Assembly: GCA_014859265.1 (NCBI GenBank)
Contig: JACUUN010000006.1
Coordinates: forward strand, 1 to 52,630
Direction of reading: 5' to 3'
Source: Coriobacteriia bacterium
GTDB taxonomy: Bacteria; Actinomycetota; Coriobacteriia; Anaerosomatales; SLCP01
Length of the DNA: 52,630 bases
Within the stretch, counting starts at the first letter, position 1; each line of letters starts with the position of its first letter. A model generated the notes under the pieces. The model was not told where the DNA came from. It worked only from the letters and a program-made list of their open reading frames with translations, and ran no database searches. This document shows positions 35,835-45,299 of this stretch, one piece after another. Made by a program: the position numbers and the translations under genes.

Positions 35835-36754
35835 GGACACGGCCCCCAGGTGACCTCATCGGCGAAACGCGCGCCCCGGGCGAAGCAGGCACCATCCATG
35901 CATCCCTTGCCCTCCGGGCGAATCTCGTCGACGGAAACGCCTCCATCGGTAAACCCGAGGACGAGCGAATCACGGCTGACATTCGCCACACCAGCAGGTG
36001 GCCCGGGAAGAACCGGGGAGCCGCGCAGCAAGGTGACGGTGCGGCCTTCGATGCACGCCCGGCTGGCAGCGCTCGGAGACGAAGCACGGATGCGGCGGAG
36101 AGCTTCGGTCACCGTGAGATCCGGCTGGAGCGCCAGGTCATCCTTCGTGACCTTGTCCGCATAGGTGGCGGTCGCATCGTCCTGCGGCGTCCAGACAACG
36201 GTTCCGGCCTCCACTTCTCCGAGAACCTCGATAAGCGCGGCAGCGCCGACATCGGCAAGAAGAGCGGTGGCATCCTCCACCGACATGCCCCGGATAGGAA
36301 CCTCCTGTTGGCTTGCATACGGTCCGGTATCGAGACCTTCCTCCATCAGCATGATCGACACCCCGGTGAGGTCGTCGCCGGCGAGGATCGCCCGGTGGAC
36401 CGGCGCGGCACCCCGGTAGCGCGGGAGCAGGGATGCGTGGACGTTTATGCATCCGTAACGGGGAACGGCGAGGATCTCGGGCGGCAGTATCAGCCCATAT
36501 GCGGCGACGCACACCACGTCGGGCCTGAGAGCAGCAAGAAGGTCATGCTCTTCCGGATCGCGCAACGTCGCCGGCTGGTGAACGGAGAGTCCCATATCGA
36601 GCGCTGCGCTCTTGACGGGCGGCGGCACCGGGGTGCGTCCGCGGCCTGAAGGGCGATCGGGCCGCGTGTAGACCTTCACGACCTCGTGCGCTGCGGCGAG
36701 GGCACGCAACGAGGGCAGAGCGAAGGCGGGAGTACCCATCAACACGGCCCTCAT
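35831..36754 (-). CDS. fmt: methionyl-tRNA formyltransferase
   Basis: Formylates initiator Met-tRNA. MRAVLMGTPAFALPSL at the N-terminus, the catalytic NVHASLLPRYRGAAPVHRAIL with Asn and His, and TGVSIMLMEEGLDTG. The C-terminal OB-like domain follows. ATG 36754 has GGGAGGGG at 6 nt and gives 307 aa; seven upstream residues of the open frame are excluded. It sits 22 bp after def, so formylation and deformylation are co-expressed. Confidence 0.96.
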   Translation of the reverse strand: MRAVLMGTPAFALPSLRALAAAHEVVKVYTRPDRPSGRGRTPVPPPVKSAALDMGLSVHQPATLRDPEEHDLLAALRPDVVCVAAYGLILPPEILAVPRYGCINVHASLLPRYRGAAPVHRAILAGDDLTGVSIMLMEEGLDTGPYASQQEVPIRGMSVEDATALLADVGAAALIEVLGEVEAGTVVWTPQDDATATYADKVTKDDLALQPDLTVTEALRRIRASSPSAASRACIEGRTVTLLRGSPVLPGPPAGVANVSRDSLVLGFTDGGVSVDEIRPEGKGCMDGACFARGARFADEVTWGPCP

Positions 36755-36776
36755 CAGCGACCCCTCCCGGTGCAAT

Positions 36777-37268
36777 CTAGCCGAATGTGTGCACGACCTC
36801 GTTGTACCGCCGTATGGCCGCGCGGCGTTCCTCGGGAGTCGCGCGATCGATGATCAGGACGCCATCGAGATGATCTAGTTCGTGTTGAAGAACCCGCGCA
36901 AGCAGTCCCTCGGCCTGAATGATGACCGGACTCCCGTCGATGTCGCAGGCTTCACACGTGAGAGATGGTGCACGCTCCACGGACACCTCGATTCCGGGCA
37001 ACGACAGGCATCCCTCCTCGAAGAACTCGGTTTCGCCGGAGGACTCGACGATGCGTGGGTTACAGAGAGCAACGAGCCCCTCATCGATGTCGTACACGAT
37101 GACGCGCTTCAAGACGCCGACCTGTGTGGCCGCGAGGCCAACGCCAGGTGCGTCGTACATCGCACGAGCCATGGTGGTCACGAGCGACTTCAGTTCCCGG
37201 TCTCCAAAGTGCTCGACGTCCTGGGCTCGCTGCTTCAACGCGGGGTTGGGATGAGCGAGTATCTCCAT
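36777..37268 (-). CDS. def: peptide deformylase
   Basis: Removes the formyl group from nascent proteins using Fe2+ or Zn2+. Three motifs are intact: GVGLAATQVG at 42-51, EGCLS with metal ligand Cys87, and QHELDHLDG with His129, Glu130 and His133. ATG 37268 (163 aa) starts at the family N-terminus; its ribosome site is weak (GGAAGG, about 13 nt away). Confidence 0.95.
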   Translation of the reverse strand: MEILAHPNPALKQRAQDVEHFGDRELKSLVTTMARAMYDAPGVGLAATQVGVLKRVIVYDIDEGLVALCNPRIVESSGETEFFEEGCLSLPGIEVSVERAPSLTCEACDIDGSPVIIQAEGLLARVLQHELDHLDGVLIIDRATPEERRAAIRRYNEVVHTFG

Positions 37269-37367
37269 ACGTGTGGTCGCGCCTTCCAGTGTTGTCCTGG
37301 GCGTGCTGCCAGTGGCAAGCAATATTCCTGCCGCCATTCTACCCGACGGCAGGGTGATTCATCGCTC

Positions 37368-39590
37368 TCACGCGAGGTCGAGAGGGTCGATGTCGACTGC
37401 AACTGTCACACCACGCGACCTCTTGATATTCTCGAGCCCCCTTCGGACGAGATCGGGTACGGGCGTGTCTGGGGGGGCCTTCACGATGACATGCCACCGG
37501 TAGCGATCCTTCACGCGAGAGAGCGGTGCCGGCACCGGACCGAGCACCTCCCACCCCTGCGGCGTGACAGCGTGCAGCGCATCCGCGACCTCTGTGCACC
37601 TAGCCTTCGCGTCGACCAGTGAGTGCGAAGTGACGATGATGTTGGCCATTCGACCGTACGGCGGGAACATCAGTGCCGCCCGGTCTGCGTCCTCCGAGCT
37701 GTAGAAGAGCGCCGGATCGTGCTGCGCGACCGCCGTGATGGCGGGATGCTCGGGCCAGTAGGTCTGGATGATCACTCGCCCGAGGCGCTCACCTCTCCCC
37801 GCACGCCCGGCGACCTGCTCGAGAAGCTGGAATGTCCTCTCACCGGATCTCACGTCAGGCAGGTGGAGTGTCGTGTCCGCGCTCACGACTCCTACCAGAG
37901 TCACCTCCGGGTAGTCGAGGCCCTTGGCGACCATCTGTGTACCCACGAGCACGGCCGAGTCGAGCAACTCGAACTCCGCCAGACGATGCTCATGCCCTCC
38001 CTTGGCCGACGTCGTGTCCGCATCCATCCTGACTACTGGCAGTCCGGGTACGAGCGAGGTGACCTCGGCCGCGACCCGCTGCGTACCTGCCCCGAACCGG
38101 CGCAGGTACGGGCTGCCGCACTTCGGACAGGCGGGCGGTGCGGTCGAGCGGGCGCCACAGTGGTGGCATGCGAGAAGCGATCCCGACTCGTGGAAGGTCA
38201 GCGAGGTCGAACACCGCTCGCACCCGGGGACATGACCGCACTCGCGGCACAGGAGGAACGATGCGAATCCTCTGCGGTTGAGCAGTAGCACCGCCTTCTC
38301 CTTCTTCTCGGCGACCGCCCGGAGCTCCTCGGCCAGACGACGGGAGAATATGGACCGGTTCCCGTTGAGGAACTCCTGTCCCATGTCAGCGATCTCGACA
38401 ACGGGCAACATGCCACCACCAACGCGCTCATCCATGACCACCCGAGCCGTATCGCCCGCCCGGCACGAATGAAGTGTCTCCATGGAAGGAGTTGCGCTGC
38501 CGAGCACGAGCTTCGCACCCCTCGCCCTGACAAGTCGCCTGGCGACATCCCTGGCGAGATAGCGAGGCGCCGAGGACTGCTTGTACGAGCTTTCGTGCTC
38601 CTCGTCGATGACCACCAGGCCGAGGTTATGGACGGGTGCGAAGAGGGCGGACCGCGCCCCGATAGCGACCAGAGCCTCCCCATTCGCGACGCGATCCCAC
38701 TGATCGAGCCGTTCTCCAGCGGAAAGGCGGCTATGCAGCACGGCGATACGCTCGCTGAAGCGCGAGCGGAACCGTCCTACCGTCTGCGGGGTGAGCGAGA
38801 TCTCCGGCACCAGTACGATCGCCGACCGCCCGGCCGCGATTTCTTCCTCGATGGCGCGAAGGTAGACTTCGGTCTTGCCCGAACCGGTCACTCCGTGAAG
38901 CAGGATGCACTCCCCCGCCCCTGCAGCTGTTATCGCATCGAGCGCGGCGGTCTGACCGATGGAGAGCACCTCGTGCCGGAGAGCGGGACGCTCACGCACG
39001 GCGGGGTCGCGGAACCTCCGACGAATCGAGACGCGCACGGCACCGGCATCCTTAAGCCTCTTCACCACCGGGGAGACAGCTCCGAGGGCGGCAGTGAGTT
39101 CGCCCACGGTCACCGGGCCGGCAGCCAGGGCGTCGAGAAGGGCCCGTTGGCGATGAGCGGTAGGTCCGGGAACGAACGAGTGACCGGGAACCAGCTCCAC
39201 CACCCGCTCCTCGGCGGCGCTGACGGCTGGCTGCTTCAGGCTCCATCCGGAGTCTTCCCTGACGATCTCGGGGACGCTGCCGGGCGGCAACAGGAGCCTG
39301 ATCGCATCGGAGAGCGGTGCAACGTACTCATTGGCAATCCACCCCGCGAGTGTGGCGGCGGTCTCGTCGAAGCGCGGAGCCGTGAGCACCGCGAGCAGGG
39401 GCTTGCGGTCCTTCACGTCACTGGTCATCGACAGAGCCACGACGTGTCCTACCGCGCGCCGATGGCCGAACTCGACGAGGACCGCACAGCCTATCGCGGT
39501 GTCGCGCTCGAGGGCCTCCGGCACGTCGTAGTCGAATGCCGAGGAGAGCTCCTTGGCGGGTATGTCGAGGACCACGCTGGCGACGGTCAC
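37368..39590 (-). CDS. priA: primosomal replication helicase PriA
   Basis: Restarts replication at abandoned forks. N-terminal 3'-DNA-binding domain, helicase motifs GVTGSGKTEVY and DEEHESSYKQ, the zinc-binding insertion with paired cysteines (CRECGHVPGCERC, CHHCG, CPKCG), and QVAGRAGRGERLGRVIIQT. The open frame starts at 39680; GTG 39590 with AAGGA 7-8 nt upstream matches the family start VTVASVVLDIP and gives 740 aa. It follows metK in the same direction. Confidence 0.96.
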   Translation of the reverse strand: MTVASVVLDIPAKELSSAFDYDVPEALERDTAIGCAVLVEFGHRRAVGHVVALSMTSDVKDRKPLLAVLTAPRFDETAATLAGWIANEYVAPLSDAIRLLLPPGSVPEIVREDSGWSLKQPAVSAAEERVVELVPGHSFVPGPTAHRQRALLDALAAGPVTVGELTAALGAVSPVVKRLKDAGAVRVSIRRRFRDPAVRERPALRHEVLSIGQTAALDAITAAGAGECILLHGVTGSGKTEVYLRAIEEEIAAGRSAIVLVPEISLTPQTVGRFRSRFSERIAVLHSRLSAGERLDQWDRVANGEALVAIGARSALFAPVHNLGLVVIDEEHESSYKQSSAPRYLARDVARRLVRARGAKLVLGSATPSMETLHSCRAGDTARVVMDERVGGGMLPVVEIADMGQEFLNGNRSIFSRRLAEELRAVAEKKEKAVLLLNRRGFASFLLCRECGHVPGCERCSTSLTFHESGSLLACHHCGARSTAPPACPKCGSPYLRRFGAGTQRVAAEVTSLVPGLPVVRMDADTTSAKGGHEHRLAEFELLDSAVLVGTQMVAKGLDYPEVTLVGVVSADTTLHLPDVRSGERTFQLLEQVAGRAGRGERLGRVIIQTYWPEHPAITAVAQHDPALFYSSEDADRAALMFPPYGRMANIIVTSHSLVDAKARCTEVADALHAVTPQGWEVLGPVPAPLSRVKDRYRWHVIVKAPPDTPVPDLVRRGLENIKRSRGVTVAVDIDPLDLA

Positions 39591-39687
39591 GCCGATTCCT
39601 TCACATCGATGCCGGGATGCTGAGGACAGCATACAGAAGGCCGCCGACAACCTAGGCCGGCGACCTTCCTCAGGATTCACAGAGACG

Positions 39688-40947
<1,260 letters not shown>

Positions 40948-40983
40948 ACGCTCTCCTTACATCCGCGCCGACACCAGCGCAAC

Positions 40984-41016
40984 AAAAAGACCCTCGCCTG
41001 TCCGGACAAGGGCCTT
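40984..41016 (-). terminator. riboswitch-controlled terminator of metK
   Basis: Stem AAGGCCCT (41009-41016) with AGGGTCTT (40987-40994), an inner TGTC/GACA helix with a GGCG bulge, then a run of five T's (40984-40988). The 5' arm can instead pair with ATGAGGGC in the 3' strand of riboswitch P1 (8 bp, two G-U pairs) to form an antiterminator. Confidence 0.85.
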
Positions 41017-41054
41017 CGCTCGCACCGGAACGCCGTGGCGCGGCACGGTATGCC

Positions 41055-41183
41055 CTCATCTTCCAGGCTCTTACACCTGCCGAGATGTGGCACCGTGCGC
41101 TCGTTTCAGCGTCGGTTGCCGGGGCTTCACAGGGCTCGGTCCCTCCACCCACTGCGGCCGTCGCGCAGCCGCCTCTTGATGAG
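41055..41183 (-). ncRNA. SAM-I (S-box) riboswitch
   Basis: 129 nt on the minus strand upstream of metK. P1 is CTCATC (41178-41183) with GATGAG (41055-41060). The core shows TCAAGAG, GGTGGAGGGACCGAGCCC, GTGAAGCCCCGGCAACC and GGTGCCA in the consensus order. Between TCAAGAG and GGTGGAGGGA there are 23 nt (41150-41172), where about one is usual; they can fold as a small hairpin (GCGGC/GCCGC). When SAM is bound, P1 frees the terminator at 40984-41016. Confidence 0.95.
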
Positions 41184-41190
41184 CAGGGAC

Positions 41191-41236
41191 ACGATACCAC
41201 GCGCTGCCTGGATTGCATAGACATCCAGGCAGCGCG
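41191..41236 (-). promoter_or_regulatory. metK promoter region with a perfect 14-bp inverted repeat
   Basis: An extended -10 (TG-G-TATCGT; TATCGT at 41191-41196) lies just before the riboswitch. A perfect inverted repeat with 14-bp arms (41200-41213 and 41223-41236; arm CGCGCTGCCTGGAT) and a 9-bp centre covers the spacer and -35 region. The -35 position falls in the centre (TATGCA, poor). It is either an operator or a transcribed or extruded hairpin. The rest of the 395-bp metK-gltX gap holds only the riboswitch, the terminator and a small CCGGT/ACCGG repeat before gltX. Confidence 0.6.
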
Positions 41237-41343
41237 CATCGACCTTCCTCGCATCCCCGCAGACCGGCCGCGGTATCCCCTCTCCGGTCAAACCGGGTAC
41301 CATGAGGCACGTTCGCCCGTCTCACGACCGAGAGGTGCATCCC

Positions 41344-42813
41344 GTGTCCGAACGCGTCCGCGTACGTTTCGCCCCGAGCCCGACCGGTCATCTCCACATC
41401 GGCGGAGCCCGCACAGCAATATACAACTGGGCGTTCGCCCGCAGGCACGGCGGCACGTTCGTGTTGCGCATCGACGACACCGATCCGGAGCGTTCCACGC
41501 AGGAGAACACCGCAGCGATAATGTCTGCTCTCCGCTGGCTCGGCATCCAGTGGGACGAGGGTCCGGAGGTGGGCGGCGACTATGGGCCGTACTTCCAGAC
41601 GCGCCGGCACGCGTCGTACAGCGCCGCACTCGAGCACCTCAAGGCTGCAGGGGCCGTCTACCCATGTTTCTGCTCCGCCGAGGACCTCCAGTCCGCCCGT
41701 GATGCAGCGCGCGCCGCAGACGGCTCCGCGGGATACGCCCGCACATGCCGCACACTCCCCGCCGAGGATACCGCCGCGCGTGTCGCCGCCGGGGAGCCGC
41801 ACACGTGGCGGCTCAAGGTGCGCGCCGACCGCGGCGACGTTGTCTTCGACGACGCCGTGCGCGGCGAGAGCACGTTCTCTTCTGACGTGCTCGATGACTT
41901 CATCGTAGTTCGCTCAGATGGGACCCCCACGTACAACTTCGCCACCGTCGTGGACGACGCCGAGATGGAGATCACCCACATCATCCGGGGCGACGACCAC
42001 CTCTCCAACACTCCGCGTCAGATACTCGTGTACGAAGCACTCGGGGCTCCCATCCCGGTCTTCGCTCACCTCTCGATGATCTGGGGTCCTGACGGCAAGC
42101 GGCTTTCGAAACGCCACGGGGCCGCCAACGTCGAGGACTACCGCGACCTGGGCATCCTCCCCGAAGCGCTCGTGAACTACCTCGCGCTGCTCGGCTGGTC
42201 GCTCGATGACAAGACGACCATCATCGACGCGGAGACGCTCACGGCAAGCTTCTCCCTCGAGCGGGTCTCGAAGAACCCCGCCGTCTTCGATGCCGAGAAG
42301 CTCGAGTGGATGAACGGCGTCTACCTGCGGAAGATGACGGCCGACCAGTTCGTCGACCGGATGGTCCCTTTGCTCACCGGCGCGGGATTCATGACCGGGG
42401 AGGACGCGGCGCAGCGACGGCTATGGCTGCTCGAGCTTGCACCCCTCCTCTCCGACCGCGTCAAGCGCCTCGACGAGATCGTGCCGATGGTGGCTTTCCT
42501 CTTCACCGACACGGTGACCATCGAGGAAGACGCACGCGCCAAGATCCTCGAGAAGGAGGGCGCGCTGGCGGCACTCGACGCCACGGCCGAAGCGCTCGGT
42601 GCGCTCGGCGACTTCTCCCCCCCTGCCATCGAGGAGGCGCTCCGCTCTGTCCCTGAGACCACCGGAATCAAGACCAGACTCGTGTTCCAAGCCGTCCGGG
42701 TCGCCGTGACCGGCTCGACCGTGAGCCTTCCGCTGTTCGAATCGCTCTCGCTCCTCGGCAAGGAGCGCTCACTCGATCGGATTCGGGCTGCTTCAAGCTC
42801 GCTTGCTGACTGA
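41344..42813 (+). CDS. gltX: glutamyl-tRNA synthetase
   Basis: Class I synthetase charging tRNA-Glu. HIGH motif PSPTGHLHIG at 11-20, KRLSKR (KMSKS type) at 252-257, and a zinc-like CxC...YxxxC set (Cys108, Cys110, Tyr131, Cys135). The C-terminal anticodon-binding helical domain is complete. GTG 41344 has GAGAGG 8 nt upstream and gives 489 aa; the open frame from 41302 is longer but less conserved. A glnS gene nearby suggests that this enzyme may not need to mischarge tRNA-Gln (inference). Confidence 0.97.
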   Translation: MSERVRVRFAPSPTGHLHIGGARTAIYNWAFARRHGGTFVLRIDDTDPERSTQENTAAIMSALRWLGIQWDEGPEVGGDYGPYFQTRRHASYSAALEHLKAAGAVYPCFCSAEDLQSARDAARAADGSAGYARTCRTLPAEDTAARVAAGEPHTWRLKVRADRGDVVFDDAVRGESTFSSDVLDDFIVVRSDGTPTYNFATVVDDAEMEITHIIRGDDHLSNTPRQILVYEALGAPIPVFAHLSMIWGPDGKRLSKRHGAANVEDYRDLGILPEALVNYLALLGWSLDDKTTIIDAETLTASFSLERVSKNPAVFDAEKLEWMNGVYLRKMTADQFVDRMVPLLTGAGFMTGEDAAQRRLWLLELAPLLSDRVKRLDEIVPMVAFLFTDTVTIEEDARAKILEKEGALAALDATAEALGALGDFSPPAIEEALRSVPETTGIKTRLVFQAVRVAVTGSTVSLPLFESLSLLGKERSLDRIRAASSSLAD

Positions 42814-42844
42814 ACCGGGACGTGTCGCGACAGTGTCGTGCGGG

Positions 42845-42874
42845 TTGACAGCCTCGGCGAACCCGCCGTAGTAT
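42845..42874 (+). promoter_or_regulatory. promoter of the tRNA-Gln/tRNA-Glu unit
   Basis: A perfect TTGACA (42845-42850) and TAGTAT (42869-42874) with an 18-bp spacer, ending 33 bp before the first tRNA. This gives the tRNAs independent transcription from gltX. Confidence 0.6.
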
Positions 42875-42907
42875 TTCTACCCGCGCCCTGGCATCGTAGG
42901 TGCGTAA

Positions 42908-42983
42908 TGGGGTGTGGTGTAACTGGCAACACGTCGGATTCTGGTTCCGAAGAGTCTAGGTTCGAGCCCTAGCACCCCAGCCA
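42908..42983 (+). tRNA. tRNA-Gln (anticodon CTG)
   Basis: Cloverleaf: acceptor TGGGGTG/CACCCCA with the weak U1-A72 pair that marks tRNA-Gln, discriminator G, encoded CCA. Anticodon stem TCGGA/TCCGA around TTCTGGT (CTG) and T-arm CTAGG-TTCGAGC-CCTAG. It reads CAG codons. Confidence 0.95.
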
Positions 42984-42987
42984 GAAC

Positions 42988-43063
42988 GGCCCGTTGGTCT
43001 AGCGGTGAGGACGCCGCCCTCTCAAGGCGGAAATCACGGGTTCGAATCCCGTACGGGCTACCA
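42988..43063 (+). tRNA. tRNA-Glu (anticodon CTC)
   Basis: Cloverleaf: acceptor GGCCCGT/ACGGGCT (first pair G-U), discriminator A, encoded CCA. Anticodon arm CCGCC-CTCTCAA-GGCGG (CTC), T-arm CGGG-TTCGAAT-CCCG. It reads GAG codons. Only 4 nt separate it from tRNA-Gln. Confidence 0.94.
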
Positions 43064-43072
43064 GGAGACAAC

Positions 43073-43103
43073 GGAAGCCCCCTGCGAGCTGCGGGGGGCT
43101 TCC
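43073..43103 (+). terminator. hairpin terminator after the tRNAs
   Basis: Perfect 10-bp stem GGAAGCCCCC/GGGGGCTTCC with an 11-nt loop, 9 nt after tRNA-Glu. There is no T-run after it, so termination may be partial, or the stem may only protect the 3' end. Confidence 0.6.
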
Positions 43104-43132
43104 TGCTGCTCTGTGTGCTATCCTCTGCTCTC

Positions 43133-44833
43133 ATGGACACCAATCCCGCACCCTCGTCCGAGCGCAGCGACTTCCTTCGCGAGATAGTCGCCGCCGATCT
43201 GCGCAGTGGCCTCCATCAGTCGGTGGTCACCCGCTTCCCCCCCGAGCCCAACGGCTACCTCCACATCGGACATGCGAAGTCGATCTGTCTTAACTTCGGC
43301 ATCGCCGAGGAGTTCGCCGGCCGTTGCCACCTGCGATTCGATGACACCAATCCAATCAAGGAAGAGCAGGAGTACATCGACTCCATCGAGGCCGACGTCC
43401 ACTGGTTGGGCTTCGACTGGGGCGAACACCTCTACTTCGCTTCGGACTATTTCGAACAGCTCTACGAGTGGGCTATCCACCTCATCAAGACCGGGAGAGC
43501 CTACGTCGACGACTTATCGGCAGACGAGACCCGCGAGCATCGCGGCACACTCACCGAGCCTGGCCGGGAGAGCCCGTGGCGAAGCCGCCCGGCCGAGGAG
43601 AACCTCGACCTGCTCGCCCGCATGCGCGCGGGCGAGTTCGGAGACGGCGCGCGCGTGCTGCGCGCGCGAATCGACATGGCCTCGCCCAACATCAACCTGC
43701 GCGACCCCGTCCTGTACCGCATCGTCCACGCGGAGCATCCGCGGACGGGAGACGCGTGGTGCATCTACCCGACGTACGACTTCGCCCACGGGCAGTCCGA
43801 CGCCATCGAGGGCATCACACACTCTATCTGTACCCTGGAGTTCCAGGACCACCGGCCGCTCTACGACTGGTTCATCGAGAACCTGCCGGTACCCTCGCGC
43901 CCGCGCCAGTACGAGTTTGCGCGTCTCAACCTCACTCACACCGTGCTGTCCAAGCGAGTGCTCCTCCGTCTCGTGAACGAGCGTCACGTGCGCGGATGGG
44001 ACGACCCACGGATGCCGACCCTCTCGGGCCTGCGTCGCCGGGGCTTTCCTGCCGAGGGGATCCGCGACTTCGCCGCGATGATCGGTGTGGCCAGGGCAGA
44101 CAGCGTGGTCGAGGTCGAGATGCTTCATCACGCGGTGCGTGACGTGCTCAACCGCACCGCACTCCGCCGCTTCGCGGTCCTCAACCCCCTCAAGGTCGTC
44201 ATCGAGAACTATCCCCAGGATGCGGTCGAGGAGATCGAGGCCACCAACAACCCGGAGGACCCTTCCGCAGGGAGCCGCCACGTTCCGTTCACGCGAGAGC
44301 TGTGGATCGAGCGCGAGGACTTCATGGAGGACCCGCCGAAGAAGTTCTTCCGCCTCGCTCCGGGCCGCGAGGTGCGCCTGCGGTCGGCGTACTTCGTGAC
44401 CTGCAACGAGGTCGTGAAGGATGTCGACGGCAACGTCACCGAGTTGCGGTGCACATACGACCCGTCCACGCGCGGTGGGAGCGCCCCCGACGGCCGTCGG
44501 CCCAAAGCGACCCTCCATTGGGTATCAACCGCCCACGCCGTGCCCGCTGAAGTACGGCTCTACGACCATCTGTTCCGGAACCCGTATCCCGGGGCTGATG
44601 GACGTGACCTGTTCGAGGACCTGAACCCCGACTCGGAGACCGTGCTTCGGAACTGCTTCGTCGAACCATCGCTTGCCGGCCTCCCTGTCGGCCAGACCGT
44701 GCAGTTCGAACGGCTCGGCTACTTCTGTCCCGATGTCGATTCAGCGCCCAGTGCGCCCGTGTTCAACCGGACGCTCACACTCAGGGACGCCTGGGCGAAG
44801 CTGCAAGCGCAGGGACGACACGGCACCACCTGA
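43133..44833 (+). CDS. glnS: glutaminyl-tRNA synthetase
   Basis: Class I synthetase charging tRNA-Gln directly. [17 protein letters not shown] (HIGH at 44-47), [10 protein letters not shown] at 69-78 and VLSKR at 271-275 are GlnRS-specific, followed by the two beta-barrels of the anticodon domain. Length is 566 aa. ATG 43133 has no Shine-Dalgarno, but TATCCT (43119-43124) lies 8 nt upstream, so the message may be leaderless. GlnRS is uncommon in actinobacteria, which usually use the GatCAB route; horizontal origin is likely (inference). Confidence 0.96.
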   Translation: MDTNPAPSSERSDFLREIVAADLRSGLHQSVVTRFPPEPNGYLHIGHAKSICLNFGIAEEFAGRCHLRFDDTNPIKEEQEYIDSIEADVHWLGFDWGEHLYFASDYFEQLYEWAIHLIKTGRAYVDDLSADETREHRGTLTEPGRESPWRSRPAEENLDLLARMRAGEFGDGARVLRARIDMASPNINLRDPVLYRIVHAEHPRTGDAWCIYPTYDFAHGQSDAIEGITHSICTLEFQDHRPLYDWFIENLPVPSRPRQYEFARLNLTHTVLSKRVLLRLVNERHVRGWDDPRMPTLSGLRRRGFPAEGIRDFAAMIGVARADSVVEVEMLHHAVRDVLNRTALRRFAVLNPLKVVIENYPQDAVEEIEATNNPEDPSAGSRHVPFTRELWIEREDFMEDPPKKFFRLAPGREVRLRSAYFVTCNEVVKDVDGNVTELRCTYDPSTRGGSAPDGRRPKATLHWVSTAHAVPAEVRLYDHLFRNPYPGADGRDLFEDLNPDSETVLRNCFVEPSLAGLPVGQTVQFERLGYFCPDVDSAPSAPVFNRTLTLRDAWAKLQAQGRHGTT

Positions 44834-44877
44834 ACCGGAACGTCGCCGTCTTCTACCGCACCTGGCCCGCCACCTGC

Positions 44878-44883
44878 TAGAAT
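44878..44883 (+). promoter_or_regulatory. -10 box of rnpB
   Basis: TAGAAT ends 8 bp before the 5' end of the RNase P RNA. A matching -35 is weak. Confidence 0.5.
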
Positions 44884-44890
44884 GAGTATC

Positions 44891-45234
44891 GGAGTGGGCT
44901 GGATGGTCGCGCGGACCGTTTCGGTTCGTGAGGAAAGTCCGGACTCCACAGGGCAGGGTGCCTGCTAACGGCAGGGCGGGGCGACCCGACGGAAAGTGCC
45001 ACAGAAAAGAAGACTCCTCCGCCCCAAGCGGAGGAAAAGCTGAAACGGTGCGGTAAGAGCGCACCAGCGTTACGGCAACGTAGCGGCTTGGCAAACCCCA
45101 CCTGGAGCAAGGGTAAATAGAAGCGATCAAGGTCGGCCCGACCGACGCTTGGGTTAGCCCGCGAGAGGCCATGGGCGACCGTGGTCCCAGATAAATGACC
45201 GTTCTCGACAGAATCCGGCTTACAGGCCCACTCC
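44891..45234 (+). ncRNA. rnpB: RNase P RNA, type A
   Basis: 344 nt. P1 pairs GGAGTGGGC (44891-44899) with GCCCACTCC (45226-45234). Conserved blocks are GAGGAAAGTCCGGACTCC near the 5' end, ACAGAAA, GGCAAACCCC and AGATAAATGACCG near the 3' end. It is the catalytic RNA that matures tRNA 5' ends; its protein partner RnpA is not in the window. Open frames through it are not genes. Confidence 0.97.
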
Positions 45235-45247
45235 GCCTGCATCAAAC

Positions 45248-45274
45248 CGGGGACGGCCGCTCCAGCCGTCCCCG
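45248..45274 (+). terminator. hairpin after rnpB
   Basis: Perfect 10-bp stem CGGGGACGGC/GCCGTCCCCG with a 7-nt loop, 13 nt after rnpB and before a convergent gene. No T-run follows. Confidence 0.6.
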
Positions 45275-45299
45275 TCAGTGCTCATGCATTCGCCAGAAC

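Noticed and set aside
41071-41802. 243-aa minus-strand frame upstream of metK
   Set aside because: It covers the SAM riboswitch and the antisense of gltX and has no recognisable protein features.
44741-45245. Open frames over the RNase P RNA
   Set aside because: The DNA is explained by rnpB; the frames show no protein motif.
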